A DNA stretch of 64,000 nt, taken from the NCBI GenBank assembly GCA_024235995.1, contig JACKLI010000001.1, forward strand, positions 1,736,001 through 1,800,000. Direction: 5' to 3'. The stretch comes from Burkholderiaceae bacterium (lineage in GTDB: Bacteria > Pseudomonadota > Gammaproteobacteria > Burkholderiales > Burkholderiaceae_C). A program made the translations under genes and the position numbers. Below the pieces are notes generated by a model that saw only the letters and a list, made by a program, of their open reading frames with translations, searched no databases and was not told the DNA's origin. Shown here in pieces: positions 31,406 through 39,646 of the stretch (the first letter of the stretch is position 1; each line of letters begins with the position of its first letter).

Positions 31406-31428
31406 CCCTGTAAGCCTGTGGAGATGAG

Positions 31429-32526
31429 ATGAAGCGCATTCTTTGCGTCATGGGGACGCGCCCCGAGGCCATCAAGATGGCGCCGGTCGTCCTGGCCTTG
31501 CGTGCCGATCCCGATTTCGATGTGCGGGTGCTGGCGACGGCCCAGCACCGTGAGATGCTCGACCAGGTGCTGCGCCTGTTCGACATCCAGCCCGACGCCG
31601 ACCTGAACGTGATGCAGGCCAACCAGTCGCTGAGCGACCTGACGGCGCGCCTGCTGACCGGCGCCGACGCGGTGCTGGCCGAGCAGGCGCCCGACGCCGT
31701 GCTGGTGCAGGGCGACACCACGACGGTGATGGCCCTGTGCCTGGCCTGCTTTTACCGCCGCATTCCGATCGGCCACGTGGAGGCGGGCCTGCGCACCGGC
31801 GACATCCACAACCCGTTTCCGGAAGAGGCCAACCGGCTGATCGCCTCGCTGTTCGCGCGCTGGCATTTCGCGCCGACCGAGTCGTCACGGCAGAACCTGC
31901 TGCGCGAGGATGTGGCGGATGCCGACATTCTGGTGACGGGCAACACGGTGATCGATGCTCTGCTGATGACCGCCGAGCGCAGCACCACGGTCGACCTGGG
32001 GCAGCGTGCCGGCGCGCGCATGGTGCTGGTGACGGCCCATCGGCGCGAGAACTTCGGCGCGCCGTTCCTGGAGGTCTGCCGCGCGCTGCGGCACCTGGCC
32101 GAGCACAACCCGGCGGTGGATTTCGTCTATCCGGTGCACCCCAACCCGAACGTGCGCGATGTCGCCCGCGCGGCGCTGGCGGACCTGCCCAACATGCACC
32201 TGTGCGCGCCGCTCGAGTACGACAGTTTCGTGGCGGCCATGAAGCAGGCGTACTTCATCATCAGCGACTCGGGCGGCGTGCAGGAGGAGGCGCCCGCGCT
32301 GGGCAAGCCGGTGCTGGTGCTGCGCAACGAGACGGAGCGCCCCGAGGCGGTGGATGCGGGCGTCGTCAAGCTGGTCGGGCCGAACCACGAGCGCATCGTG
32401 GCCGAGGCGCAGCGCCTGCTCGACGACCCGGCGGCCTACCGGGCCATGGCGCAGGGTGTCTCGCCCTACGGCGATGGCCGGGCGGCCGAGCGGATCGCCC
32501 GGCATCTGCGCGCCGCGTTCGCCTGA
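31429..32526 (+). CDS. wecB: UDP-N-acetylglucosamine 2-epimerase (non-hydrolysing)
   Basis: A 365-residue enzyme interconverting UDP-GlcNAc and UDP-ManNAc for surface polysaccharide synthesis. Signatures are GTRPEAIKMAPV at the N-terminus, QGDTTTVMA, GHVEAGLRTGD, HRRENFG and SDSGGVQEEAPALGKPVLVLRNETERPE. GAGATG precedes the ATG at 31429. The cytoplasmic product supplies a ManNAc-type precursor, suggesting that this sugar, or ManNAcA if a wecC lies elsewhere, is in the exported glycan. Its stop shares one base with the next start (TGATG). Confidence 0.96.
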   Translation: MKRILCVMGTRPEAIKMAPVVLALRADPDFDVRVLATAQHREMLDQVLRLFDIQPDADLNVMQANQSLSDLTARLLTGADAVLAEQAPDAVLVQGDTTTVMALCLACFYRRIPIGHVEAGLRTGDIHNPFPEEANRLIASLFARWHFAPTESSRQNLLREDVADADILVTGNTVIDALLMTAERSTTVDLGQRAGARMVLVTAHRRENFGAPFLEVCRALRHLAEHNPAVDFVYPVHPNPNVRDVARAALADLPNMHLCAPLEYDSFVAAMKQAYFIISDSGGVQEEAPALGKPVLVLRNETERPEAVDAGVVKLVGPNHERIVAEAQRLLDDPAAYRAMAQGVSPYGDGRAAERIARHLRAAFA

Positions 32527-33644
32527 TGGCCGGCATGCGCCTGGTCTACGTTTCGCCCGTTCCCTGGTGGAGCTTCGCGCAGCGTCCGCACAAGTTCGTG
32601 GAGTGGTTCCACGAGCGCACTGGCGCCGACGTATTCTGGATCGATCCCTACCCGGCCCGCCTGCCGACGTGGCGCGACCTGGCGCGCCTGTGGAGCCACG
32701 ATGTCGGCATGCAGTACCTGAACCAGGCGCCGCCGCCCTGGCTGTCCCTGCGCCAGCCGTTTGCCCTGCCGCTGGAGCCGGTGCCGGTCCTGGCGGGGGT
32801 CAACCGGCGCTTCTGGCGCGACATCGCGCGCGAGGTGAAGTCGTTCGCCGACGGCCAGCAGGCGATGCTGGTGATCGGCAAGCCCTCGCTGCTGGCGCAG
32901 GATCTGATGGCGGGGCCGTCGTGGCAGCGGGTGGTGTATGACGCGATGGACGATTTTCCGGCCTTCTTCGGCGGCTTGTCGCGCGTGGCCATGGCCGCGC
33001 GCGAGGAGAAGATCGCCGGCCAGGCGACGGATGTGTGGGCGTCCAGCACGCCCTTGCTGCAACGGTGGTCGCGCCTGCGCGCCGAGACGCGCCTGGTCCC
33101 CAACGGCCTGGCGCGCGATTCGGTCGCGGGGCTGTTCCGGCGCTCTACCGCGCCGGCGCCGGTGTTCGGCTACGTGGGAACCATCGCCCAATGGTTCGAC
33201 TGGGACTGGGTCATCCGCCTGGCGCGCAGCTACGGGCAGACGACCGTGCGCCTGATCGGGCCGCGCCACGGTCCGCAACCGGCGCAGCTGCCGCCCAACA
33301 TCGAGCTGCATCCGCCGTGCGACCATCGAAACGCGCTCGAGCGCATGCAGCACTTCGACGTCGGCCTGATTCCGTTTCGACGCAATCGGCTGACCGACGC
33401 GGTCGACCCGGTCAAGTACTACGAGTACAAGGCGCTCGGGCTGGCGGTGCTCTGCACCGATTTCGGCCAGATGCGCTGGCGCCACGACGAGGAGGGCGTG
33501 TTCGTGGCGGGCGAGAACGCCGAGTTCCGGCCGGTGGTCGATGCGTCCCTGGCCTATCGCGCCACGCCCGAGGCGGCCGAGCGCTTTCGCCAGAAGCACG
33601 GCTGGGAGGCGGTGTTCGATCGCGCCGGGCTACTCAACCGGTAA
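32526..33644 (+). CDS. GT-B family glycosyltransferase
   Basis: 372 residues. The N-terminal domain opens MRLVYVSPVPWWSFAQRPHKFVEWF. The C-terminal half has VPNGLARDSVAG, FGYVGTIAQWFDWD, NIELHPP and VDPVKYYEYKALGLAVLCTDFG, the nucleotide-sugar-binding layout of group 1 glycosyltransferases. Sugar and acceptor are unknown. The QRPH-type motif is shared with the glycosyltransferase half of the fusion protein upstream (YQRPQHIA), so the two may be distant paralogues. It starts on the stop codon of wecB and closes the cluster. Confidence 0.85.
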   Translation: MAGMRLVYVSPVPWWSFAQRPHKFVEWFHERTGADVFWIDPYPARLPTWRDLARLWSHDVGMQYLNQAPPPWLSLRQPFALPLEPVPVLAGVNRRFWRDIAREVKSFADGQQAMLVIGKPSLLAQDLMAGPSWQRVVYDAMDDFPAFFGGLSRVAMAAREEKIAGQATDVWASSTPLLQRWSRLRAETRLVPNGLARDSVAGLFRRSTAPAPVFGYVGTIAQWFDWDWVIRLARSYGQTTVRLIGPRHGPQPAQLPPNIELHPPCDHRNALERMQHFDVGLIPFRRNRLTDAVDPVKYYEYKALGLAVLCTDFGQMRWRHDEEGVFVAGENAEFRPVVDASLAYRATPEAAERFRQKHGWEAVFDRAGLLNR

Positions 33645-33654
33645 TCGGGGATGA

Positions 33655-33719
33655 ATGCTTCGATATGGATAGCTTCCGGCGCTTGATCCATGCCGGTTTG
33701 GGGCGATTCCGCTTTCAAT
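33655..33719 (+). repeat. GATAGCT dispersed repeat, copy 4
   Basis: It reads ATATGGATAGCTTCCGGCGC, TTGATCCATGCCGG, and ends GCTTTCAATC. It fills most of the gap between the convergent glycosyltransferase and peroxiredoxin genes, starting about 10 bases after the former's stop. Confidence 0.65.
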
Positions 33720-33729
33720 CGATATCCCG

Positions 33730-34266
33730 TCAGCGCCTGGCGCCCACCCCATCGCCGAGCGCCTTCAGCGTCTGCTCGACGTGCCGCAGCGGGTCGCTGC
33801 CCTGGTGGACAAAGGCGATCCGCCCATCCTGCCCGATGACGTAGGAGATGCGGTTGGCCACGCCCGGCAGCAGCGACGCGGCGTCGTAGGCCTGGATCGT
33901 CCGCCCCTGCGGGTCGGAGCCGACGGCGAACCGGTCGCGGCAGGCCTCGGTGGAAAAGCGCTTGAGCGTGTCGATGTCGTCGTGCGAGATGCCGATCACG
34001 CGCGCGCCCAGCGCGGCGAACTTGGGCGTGGCCTCGGCAAAGGCATTGGCCTCGATGGTGCAGCCCTGCGTGAAAGCCTTGGGGAAGAAGTACAGCACCA
34101 CCGGGCCCGCCTTCAGGGCCTCGGCCAGGTCGAACGCAAAGGCCTGGCCGGCCAGGGCGGCGGTGGTCTTGAACTCCGGCGCGGCATCGCCCGGCTTGAG
34201 CGCGGCCTGCGCGGCCGGCGGCAGCAAGGCGGCGCACGTCAGGGCCAGGGCGTTGCGGCGTTTCAT
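33730..34266 (-). CDS. Exported Bcp/AhpC-type peroxiredoxin
   Basis: 178 residues with an N-terminal signal-like segment (MKRRNALALTCAALLPPAAQ, cleavage about residue 21), so probably periplasmic. The thioredoxin-fold core has the peroxidatic cysteine at about C69 (FPKAFTQGCTIEANAF) and a possible resolving cysteine in STEACRDRF. The canonical P-x3-T-x2-C pattern is altered: the Thr is offset (AFTQGC), as in some Bcp/PrxQ members. It reduces peroxides using a thiol donor. It begins 7 bases after the ribonucleotide reductase stop on the same strand, so both are probably cotranscribed. Confidence 0.85.
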   Translation of the reverse strand: MKRRNALALTCAALLPPAAQAALKPGDAAPEFKTTAALAGQAFAFDLAEALKAGPVVLYFFPKAFTQGCTIEANAFAEATPKFAALGARVIGISHDDIDTLKRFSTEACRDRFAVGSDPQGRTIQAYDAASLLPGVANRISYVIGQDGRIAFVHQGSDPLRHVEQTLKALGDGVGARR

Positions 34267-34273
34267 GGCCGGC

Positions 34274-36745
34274 CTACCCGCAACTGCCCACGAAGCCGCA
34301 CTGCGTGCAGTAGTCGCAGCCGTCCTTGCGGATCATGGCGTGCGCGCCGCATTCGGGGCATTTCTTGCCGGCCATGACGCCGGGGTTGGCGCCGGCGGCA
34401 CTAATCTCGGGCTCGGCCGGCACCAGCTCGTCGGGCTCGAACAGCGAGCCCTGCGCCGCCTCGGCGCGGCGGGCGATGAGGGCCTCGACCGCATAGCCGA
34501 TGGCCGCCACCTCGCTGTCGTGCCAGCGCGGCACGCGGGTGCCGTCGGCCTTCTCGTAGGTGCCCAGGCGCACCGGGCCGCGGTCCCAGGTGACCTTGCG
34601 CATGTCCGACAGCGCGCGGTCCAGAAAGCCGCCGCGCGCGGCCAGCGACAGCATGCGCATGGTGGCGGTGATCCACTGCTGCGACTCGCTGCTCTGGCCC
34701 ACGGGCATGAAGAACTCGATGGCGCGTTCGATCGTGCCCTTGCCGTCGGCCGCGGGGATGGGCAGGAAGGTGACGATCAGGTACAGGCGCTGCTGGCCCT
34801 CGTGCGTCCAGTACTCGATCTTTTCGGCCACGGCGGGCAGGCCGCCGGACGGGCGCTTTTCGATCACGGTGCGCATCGGGTCGTAGGCCGGGGCCGCGGC
34901 GGGCGCGGGCTCGTCCTTCTTGGCCGGCGTGGTCTCCAGCACCGCGCCCAGGATGCTGTTGGGGCGGTAGGTGGCCAGGCCCTTCAGGCCGGCCTGCCAG
35001 GCCTGGCGGTACAGGTCCTTGAAGTCGCCGAAGGGGTAGTCGGCGGGGATGTTGACGGTCTTGCTGATGGAGGTGTCCACGAAGGGCTGCACCGCCTGCA
35101 TCATGGCCACGTGCTCCTGCGCGCTCATCTGCAGCGCGTTGACGAAGTAGGCGGGCAGCTTGCCGTCGGCGTCGTCGGCCGTGACGCTGTCGTCCACCAG
35201 CGCGCGGTACAGGCGGAAGGCGTGGTCTTCCACCATGTAGCTGCTGGTGCTGCCGTCGCCCTCGCGCTTGTTGCGCTTGTAGCCCCAGCTGAAGGCCGGC
35301 TCGATGCCGTTGGAGGCGTTGTCGGCAAAGGCCAGACTGACGGTGCCGGTGGGCGCGATCGACAGCAGGTGGCTGTTGCGGATGCCGTGCTGGCGAATGG
35401 CCGCCTTGATGTCGTCGGGCAGGCGGCTGGCAAAGGTGCCTTCGGCCAGATAGCCCTCGGCCTTGAAACGGGGAAACGCGCCTTTCTCCTTGGCCAGCTC
35501 GACCGAGGCGCGGTAGGCCGCGTCGCGCATGCGCCGGCCGATCTCGGCGGCCATGGCGCGGCCGTCCTCGCGGTCGTAGCGCAGCTTGAGCAGGGTGAGT
35601 GTGTTGCCCAGGCCGGTGAAGCCCACGCCGATGCGGCGCTTGGCGGCGGCCTCGTCGCGCTGCTGCTGCAGTGGCCAGAAGGTCACGTCCAGCACGTTGT
35701 CGAGCGCGCGCACCTGGGTGGCCACCACCTGCTCGAAGGCGTCGAAGTCGAACGCCGCCGCGCCGCCCACGCCGAAGGGGTGGCGCACGAAGTTCGTCAG
35801 GATGATGGGGCCCAGGTCGCAGCAGCCATAGGGGGGCAGCGGCTGTTCACCGCAAGGATTGGTCGCCTCGATCTGCTCGGTGTAGTTCAGGTTGTTGTCG
35901 CGCCCGATCTGGTCCAGGAACAGGATGCCCGGCTCGGCGAAGTCGTAGGCCGAGGTCATGATGGTGTCCCACAGCTCGCGCGCGGGCACCTTGCGGTACA
36001 CCCACTGACCGTCGGCGCGCTGGTGGCCGCCCTTGTCCTTGACCTTCTGGCCGGGCTCGGCCTTGTGCACCAGCTCCCAGTCGGCGCCTTCGGCCACGGC
36101 CTTCATGAAGGCGTCGGACACGCCCACCGACACGTTGAAGTTGTTCCAGCGCCCGGGCGTGCGCTTGGCGGTGATGAACTCCAGCACGTCCGGGTGGTCG
36201 ATGCGCAGCACGCCCATCTGGGCGCCGCGGCGGCTGCCGGCGCTTTCGACCGTCGAGCACGACTGGTCGAACACGTTCATGTAGCTGCACGGCCCGCTGG
36301 CGTACGAGTGCGTGCCCTTGACGAAGGCGCCCTTGGGGCGGATGCGCGAGAAGTCGTAGCCCACGCCGCCGCCGCGGCGCATGGTCTCGGCGGCCTCGCG
36401 CAGCGCCTCGTAGATGCCGGGAAAGCCATCGGCGTCGCGCCCCTGGATGGCGTCGCCCACGGGCTGGACGAAGCAGTTGATCAGCGTGGCCTGGATGTCG
36501 GTGCCCGCCGCGCTCATGATGCGCCCGGCGCCGATGGCGCCGGCGTGCAGATTGGCGAGAAACCGGCTTTCCCATTCGGCGCGCAGCTCGGGCTTTTCCA
36601 CGCTGGCCAGCGCGCGGGCGACGCGGCCGTAGAGCTGCTCGAGGGAGTGCTCGCCGGGCTTGAAGTACTTCTCCTTCAGCACGTCGGCACTGATGGACTG
36701 GGCGGCGAGTGGGCGCTGCGCCTGGGGCAGCGGGTCTCTTTTCAT
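34274..36745 (-). CDS. nrdJ: Adenosylcobalamin-dependent (class II) ribonucleotide reductase
   Basis: An 823-residue enzyme making deoxyribonucleotides without oxygen, using a B12-generated thiyl radical. Visible are the redox cysteine blocks TLINCFVQPV near the N-terminus and NPCGEQPLPPYGCCDLG, with the radical cysteine and its partners. APTGTVSLAFADNASNGIEP forms the phosphate and loop region. A C-terminal CPECG plus CDYCTQCGFVGSCG zinc-ribbon-like cysteine cluster probably shuttles reducing equivalents. The start at 36745 has GAGGAG 8 bases upstream. I see no cobalamin riboswitch or clear NrdR box in the 269-base upstream region. Confidence 0.93.
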   Translation of the reverse strand: MKRDPLPQAQRPLAAQSISADVLKEKYFKPGEHSLEQLYGRVARALASVEKPELRAEWESRFLANLHAGAIGAGRIMSAAGTDIQATLINCFVQPVGDAIQGRDADGFPGIYEALREAAETMRRGGGVGYDFSRIRPKGAFVKGTHSYASGPCSYMNVFDQSCSTVESAGSRRGAQMGVLRIDHPDVLEFITAKRTPGRWNNFNVSVGVSDAFMKAVAEGADWELVHKAEPGQKVKDKGGHQRADGQWVYRKVPARELWDTIMTSAYDFAEPGILFLDQIGRDNNLNYTEQIEATNPCGEQPLPPYGCCDLGPIILTNFVRHPFGVGGAAAFDFDAFEQVVATQVRALDNVLDVTFWPLQQQRDEAAAKRRIGVGFTGLGNTLTLLKLRYDREDGRAMAAEIGRRMRDAAYRASVELAKEKGAFPRFKAEGYLAEGTFASRLPDDIKAAIRQHGIRNSHLLSIAPTGTVSLAFADNASNGIEPAFSWGYKRNKREGDGSTSSYMVEDHAFRLYRALVDDSVTADDADGKLPAYFVNALQMSAQEHVAMMQAVQPFVDTSISKTVNIPADYPFGDFKDLYRQAWQAGLKGLATYRPNSILGAVLETTPAKKDEPAPAAAPAYDPMRTVIEKRPSGGLPAVAEKIEYWTHEGQQRLYLIVTFLPIPAADGKGTIERAIEFFMPVGQSSESQQWITATMRMLSLAARGGFLDRALSDMRKVTWDRGPVRLGTYEKADGTRVPRWHDSEVAAIGYAVEALIARRAEAAQGSLFEPDELVPAEPEISAAGANPGVMAGKKCPECGAHAMIRKDGCDYCTQCGFVGSCG

Positions 36746-37014
36746 GGGGTGAACTCCTCGGTCGGCGCTGCCGGAGCCCAGCGGTCCGACAGCCAAAAAC
36801 GACATTCTTGCACTGTTGGAGTTCGGAATCCGAAAGGCCGGGGGTGTTGGGGCTCGGGGTTTTCGCGCAGGGCGGCCGGCATCCGACGATCGTGCAGCAA
36901 CCTTACTGAACACGTGCTCAAAATGAATCTTCTGGCGTTCAACGGCCCGCTATATAAAAATGAGCCCTTTCGGCCTGTGCGCCGGTTCCAAGCGCATGCC
37001 CTTGCGCCCGCTTC
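36746..37014. other. Divergent control region of nrdJ and nnrS
   Basis: No gene is seen. GAACACGTGCTC at 36908-36919 is a 12-base near-palindrome. TATATAAAA at 36951-36959 is the best -10-like sequence for nnrS, but no good -35 is seen. The TGA-8-TCA arrangement around 36907-36920 has the wrong spacing for an FNR/Dnr site. Confidence 0.35.
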
Positions 37015-38223
37015 ATGAATCAACGATCCGCTTCTTCCATCCCCATCGCCGGGTCAGCGCCGGTCCCCGTGCCGCGCGGCTGGCCCTTGTTCCGGCTGGG
37101 CTTTCGGCCGTTCTACCTGGGTGCCGCGCTGCTGGCCTGCGTGTCGGTGCCGCTGTGGGTGGCCGCCTTCCTGGGCCACGCCAGCACCGTGTTCGCGCTG
37201 CCGGCCCTGCTGTGGCATGGCCACGAGATGGTGTTCGCCTTCGCGGCCGGCGTCATCATCGGCTTTCTGCTGACCGGGGTGCGGGCCTGGACGGGCCTGG
37301 AGACGCCGCGCGGGCCGCTGCTGGCCGCCCTCGCGGCGCTGTGGCTGGCGGCGCGCGTGGCGGCGCTGACGGGCCCCTACGCCCTGTTCGCAGTGCTGGA
37401 CTTCGCCTTGTTGCCGCTGGTCGCGGTGCTGCTGCTGCGCATCCTGGTCAAGGCCGGCAACCGGCGCAACATCCCGCTCATCTCCCTGCTGCTGCTGATG
37501 GCGGCGGCCAACGCGGTGTTTCACCTGAGCGTGATGGGCGTGCTCGCGGTGCCCGCCGCCGCGCCCCTGTACGCCGGGCTGGCGCTGATCCTGATGGTGG
37601 TGACCGTGATGGCCGGGCGCGTGGTGCCGGTGTTCACCCGCAACGTCACGCCGGGGCTGAAGAACAGCGTGCCCCGGCCGCTGGAATGGGGCGTGCTGGC
37701 GGCCACCGCGCTGGTGCTGGCCGCGTGGGTGTTCGGCACGCCGGCCGGCCTGGTCGGCGTGTTGTGCGCGCTGGCCGCGGTGCTGCACGCGGCGCGGCTG
37801 GTGATGTGGAAGCCGCAGGTCACGCTGACGCGCCCCATCCTCTGGATCCTGCACGGGGCCTACGCCTGGCTGCCGATCGGGTTTGCGCTGCTGGCCGCCG
37901 CGCAGGCCGGCTGGGTGGCCGAGGCGCTGGCGGTGCATGCCTTCGCCGTCGGCGCCGTGGGCGGGCTGATCATCGGCATGATCACGCGCACCGCGCGCGG
38001 CCATACCGGGCGCCCGCTCAAGACCACGAGGGGCGAGACGCTGGCCTACGCCCTGGTGCTGCTGGCGGCCGTCGCGCGGGTGGCGGTGCCGGCCCTGCTG
38101 CCCGCCCTTTACGCGCAGGCGCTGGTGCTGGCCGCCGGCCTGTGGGGGCTGGCCTTTGTGATCTACCTGCTGATCTACGCGCCCTGGCTCACGAGCACGC
38201 GGCTGGACGGCAAGGATGGTTGA
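37015..38223 (+). CDS. nnrS: NnrS-family heme-copper membrane protein
   Basis: A 402-residue polytopic inner-membrane protein with about twelve hydrophobic segments. Family blocks are FRLGFRPFYLGAALLA, WHGHEMVFAFAAGVIIGFLLT (His pair), VMAGRVVPVFTRN, HAFAVGAVGGLIIGMITRTARGHTGRPL and WLTSTRLDGKDG. NnrS proteins bind heme and copper and protect cells during nitric oxide exposure in denitrifiers. The downstream DUF2249 gene is a common partner, which supports an NO-related role. No denitrification genes are seen in this window. Confidence 0.93.
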   Translation: MNQRSASSIPIAGSAPVPVPRGWPLFRLGFRPFYLGAALLACVSVPLWVAAFLGHASTVFALPALLWHGHEMVFAFAAGVIIGFLLTGVRAWTGLETPRGPLLAALAALWLAARVAALTGPYALFAVLDFALLPLVAVLLLRILVKAGNRRNIPLISLLLLMAAANAVFHLSVMGVLAVPAAAPLYAGLALILMVVTVMAGRVVPVFTRNVTPGLKNSVPRPLEWGVLAATALVLAAWVFGTPAGLVGVLCALAAVLHAARLVMWKPQVTLTRPILWILHGAYAWLPIGFALLAAAQAGWVAEALAVHAFAVGAVGGLIIGMITRTARGHTGRPLKTTRGETLAYALVLLAAVARVAVPALLPALYAQALVLAAGLWGLAFVIYLLIYAPWLTSTRLDGKDG

Positions 38224-38267
38224 GTTTTGTTTTTTCTCCCGGTTTTTGATTTCAAGAAAGGAAGACG

Positions 38268-38561
38268 ATGAGCAGCTTGATGGAAGAGGTGGATGTGCGC
38301 GCCATGGCGCCGCACGAACGGCACGCGCGGCTGTTTGACCGTTTCGACGGTTTGCTGCCCGGCGAGGCGTTCGTGATCGTCAACGACCACAATCCGGTGC
38401 CGCTGCGGCGCCAGCTGGAGGGCCGCTCGCCCGGCGAGGTGCAGTGGACGTATCTGCAGGACGGCCCCGACCTGTGGCGCGTGCAGATCGGCCGGCAGCA
38501 GGCCTCCTGCGCCGATGCGGGCGGCGACTGCTGCTCGGGAGGCGCCTGCGGCGGCGGCTGA
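38268..38561 (+). CDS. DUF2249-domain protein
   Basis: 97 residues. The domain text EVDVRAMAPHERHARLFDRFDGLLPGEAFVIVNDHNPVPL and a closing LWRVQIGR match DUF2249, short domains often linked to hemerythrin or NO/metal-repair genes. It ends with a Cys/Gly tail (CADAGGDCCSGGACGGG) with four cysteines that might bind a metal. GAAAGGAAG precedes the ATG. It follows nnrS by 44 bases in the same direction and is closed by a terminator. Confidence 0.85.
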   Translation: MSSLMEEVDVRAMAPHERHARLFDRFDGLLPGEAFVIVNDHNPVPLRRQLEGRSPGEVQWTYLQDGPDLWRVQIGRQQASCADAGGDCCSGGACGGG

Positions 38562-38579
38562 ACGCGGCCGTGGTGGCGC

Positions 38580-38610
38580 AAAAAACGGGCTCCCGCGAGC
38601 CCGTTTTTTT
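38580..38610. terminator. Bidirectional intrinsic terminator
   Basis: AAAAAACGGGCTC and GAGCCCGTTTTTTT form a perfect stem around CCGC. It ends the nnrS-DUF2249 unit (+) and the suf operon (-). Confidence 0.88.
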
Positions 38611-38627
38611 GTGGGGTGCCGCGCGCC

Positions 38628-39179
38628 CTACAGGCCCAGCGCCAGCTTGGCTTCCTCGGTCATCATCGAGCGGTCCCAGGGCGGGTCGAACACGATGTTG
38701 ACGGTGCACTCCTCCACGCGCGGCAGGTTCAGCACCTTCTCGTTCACCTCGTTGGCGATCACCTCGCCCATGCCGCAGCCGGGCGCCGTCAAGGTCATGT
38801 CGATCACCACGTGCAGCTTGCCTTCCTCCTCGGCGAAGGGCAGCAGCTCGCAGCGGTAGACCAGGCCCAGGTCGACGATGTTGATCGGGATCTCGGGGTC
38901 GTAGCAGGTGCGCAGCGCCTCCCACACCAGGGGTTCGACGTCGCCGGCCTGCACGTCGCCGTGGTCGACGACGGGGGTCGGGTCCTGCTTGCCGATGGCG
39001 TCGGCGTCGCTGCCGCGCAGGCGCACCAACTGGCCTTCGACCAGCAGGGTGAAGGACGAACCCAGTGCCTGGGTGACTTCGGCCCAGGTGCCTTCTTCCA
39101 GCTCGACCGGCGTGCCGGCGGGCACCAGCTCGACCTGCACGGTGCGGCGCACCAGCACGGTTTCACGGTGGCGTCTCAT
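38628..39179 (-). CDS. sufT: SufT/DUF59 Fe-S assembly protein
   Basis: 183 residues. A C-terminal DUF59/MIP18-type domain is present (LRTCYDPEIPINIVDLGLVY, MTLTAPGCGMGEVIANEV), preceded by an N-terminal SufT-specific part (VPAGTPVELEEGTWAEVTQALGSSFTLL). SufT-type proteins help Fe-S cluster maturation under high demand. Its start ATG overlaps the sufU stop (ATGA at 39176-39179), so it is translationally coupled and is the last gene of the suf operon. Confidence 0.9.
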   Translation of the reverse strand: MRRHRETVLVRRTVQVELVPAGTPVELEEGTWAEVTQALGSSFTLLVEGQLVRLRGSDADAIGKQDPTPVVDHGDVQAGDVEPLVWEALRTCYDPEIPINIVDLGLVYRCELLPFAEEEGKLHVVIDMTLTAPGCGMGEVIANEVNEKVLNLPRVEECTVNIVFDPPWDRSMMTEEAKLALGL

Positions 39180-39646
39180 GGGGTGGGATCTTTCTCGGTG
39201 GTCACGGCGCCCGGCTCGCCGTTGCCGGCGATGGCGTGCATCAGCGCATGCCAGCCCAGCAGGGCGCACTTGATGCGGCTGGGGTACTGGCGCACGCCGG
39301 CCAGGCTGACCAGCTTGCCCAGGGGGGCGTCGTCGGGGTCTTCCTCGCCGGTGAGCACGGCGCGGAAATGCTGCTGCAATTGGCGCGCGGTCTCAATATC
39401 GCGGCCCTTGACGGCCTCGGTCATCATCGAAGTGGAGGCCATGCAGATGGCGCAGGCGTGGCCGGTGAAGCGGATGTCGGCCACGCGCTCGCCCTGCAGA
39501 TCCAGCTCGACGGCGATCTGGTCGCCGCACGAGGGGTTGGTGCCCTGGGCCTGGTGCGTGGGGTGGGGCAGGTGGCCGAAGTTGCGCGGCGCGCGCTTGT
39601 GCTCCAGCACCACCTCCTGGTACAGCTCGTTGAGGGCATCGCTCAT
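39176..39646 (-). CDS. sufU: SufU-type sulfur transfer/scaffold protein
   Basis: 156 residues. The three family cysteines are in TNPSCGDQIAVEL, GHACAICMASTSMM and RIKCALLGWHAL, and the N-terminus LNELYQEVVLEHKRAPRNFG is typical. In Firmicutes SufU accepts persulfide from SufS through a Zn site; here it replaces SufE, which is not seen. The C-terminus extends about 15 residues beyond the usual end. Its start overlaps sufS by 4 bases. Confidence 0.92.
   Translation of the reverse strand: MSDALNELYQEVVLEHKRAPRNFGHLPHPTHQAQGTNPSCGDQIAVELDLQGERVADIRFTGHACAICMASTSMMTEAVKGRDIETARQLQQHFRAVLTGEEDPDDAPLGKLVSLAGVRQYPSRIKCALLGWHALMHAIAGNGEPGAVTTEKDPTP

Noticed and set aside
36907..36920. FNR/Dnr site upstream of nnrS
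   Set aside because: The TGA and TCA halves are 8 bases apart, not the 6 required by the TTGAT-N4-ATCAA pattern. Kept only as a near-palindrome.
36746..37014. Cobalamin riboswitch or NrdR boxes upstream of nrdJ
   Set aside because: No B12-box-like sequence or paired NrdR palindromes were visible in the upstream 269 bases.
33950..37018. 1022-codon open frame antisense to nrdJ
   Set aside because: Composition is the mirror of the nrdJ codons and no family is recognisable. The opposite strand encodes a complete ribonucleotide reductase.
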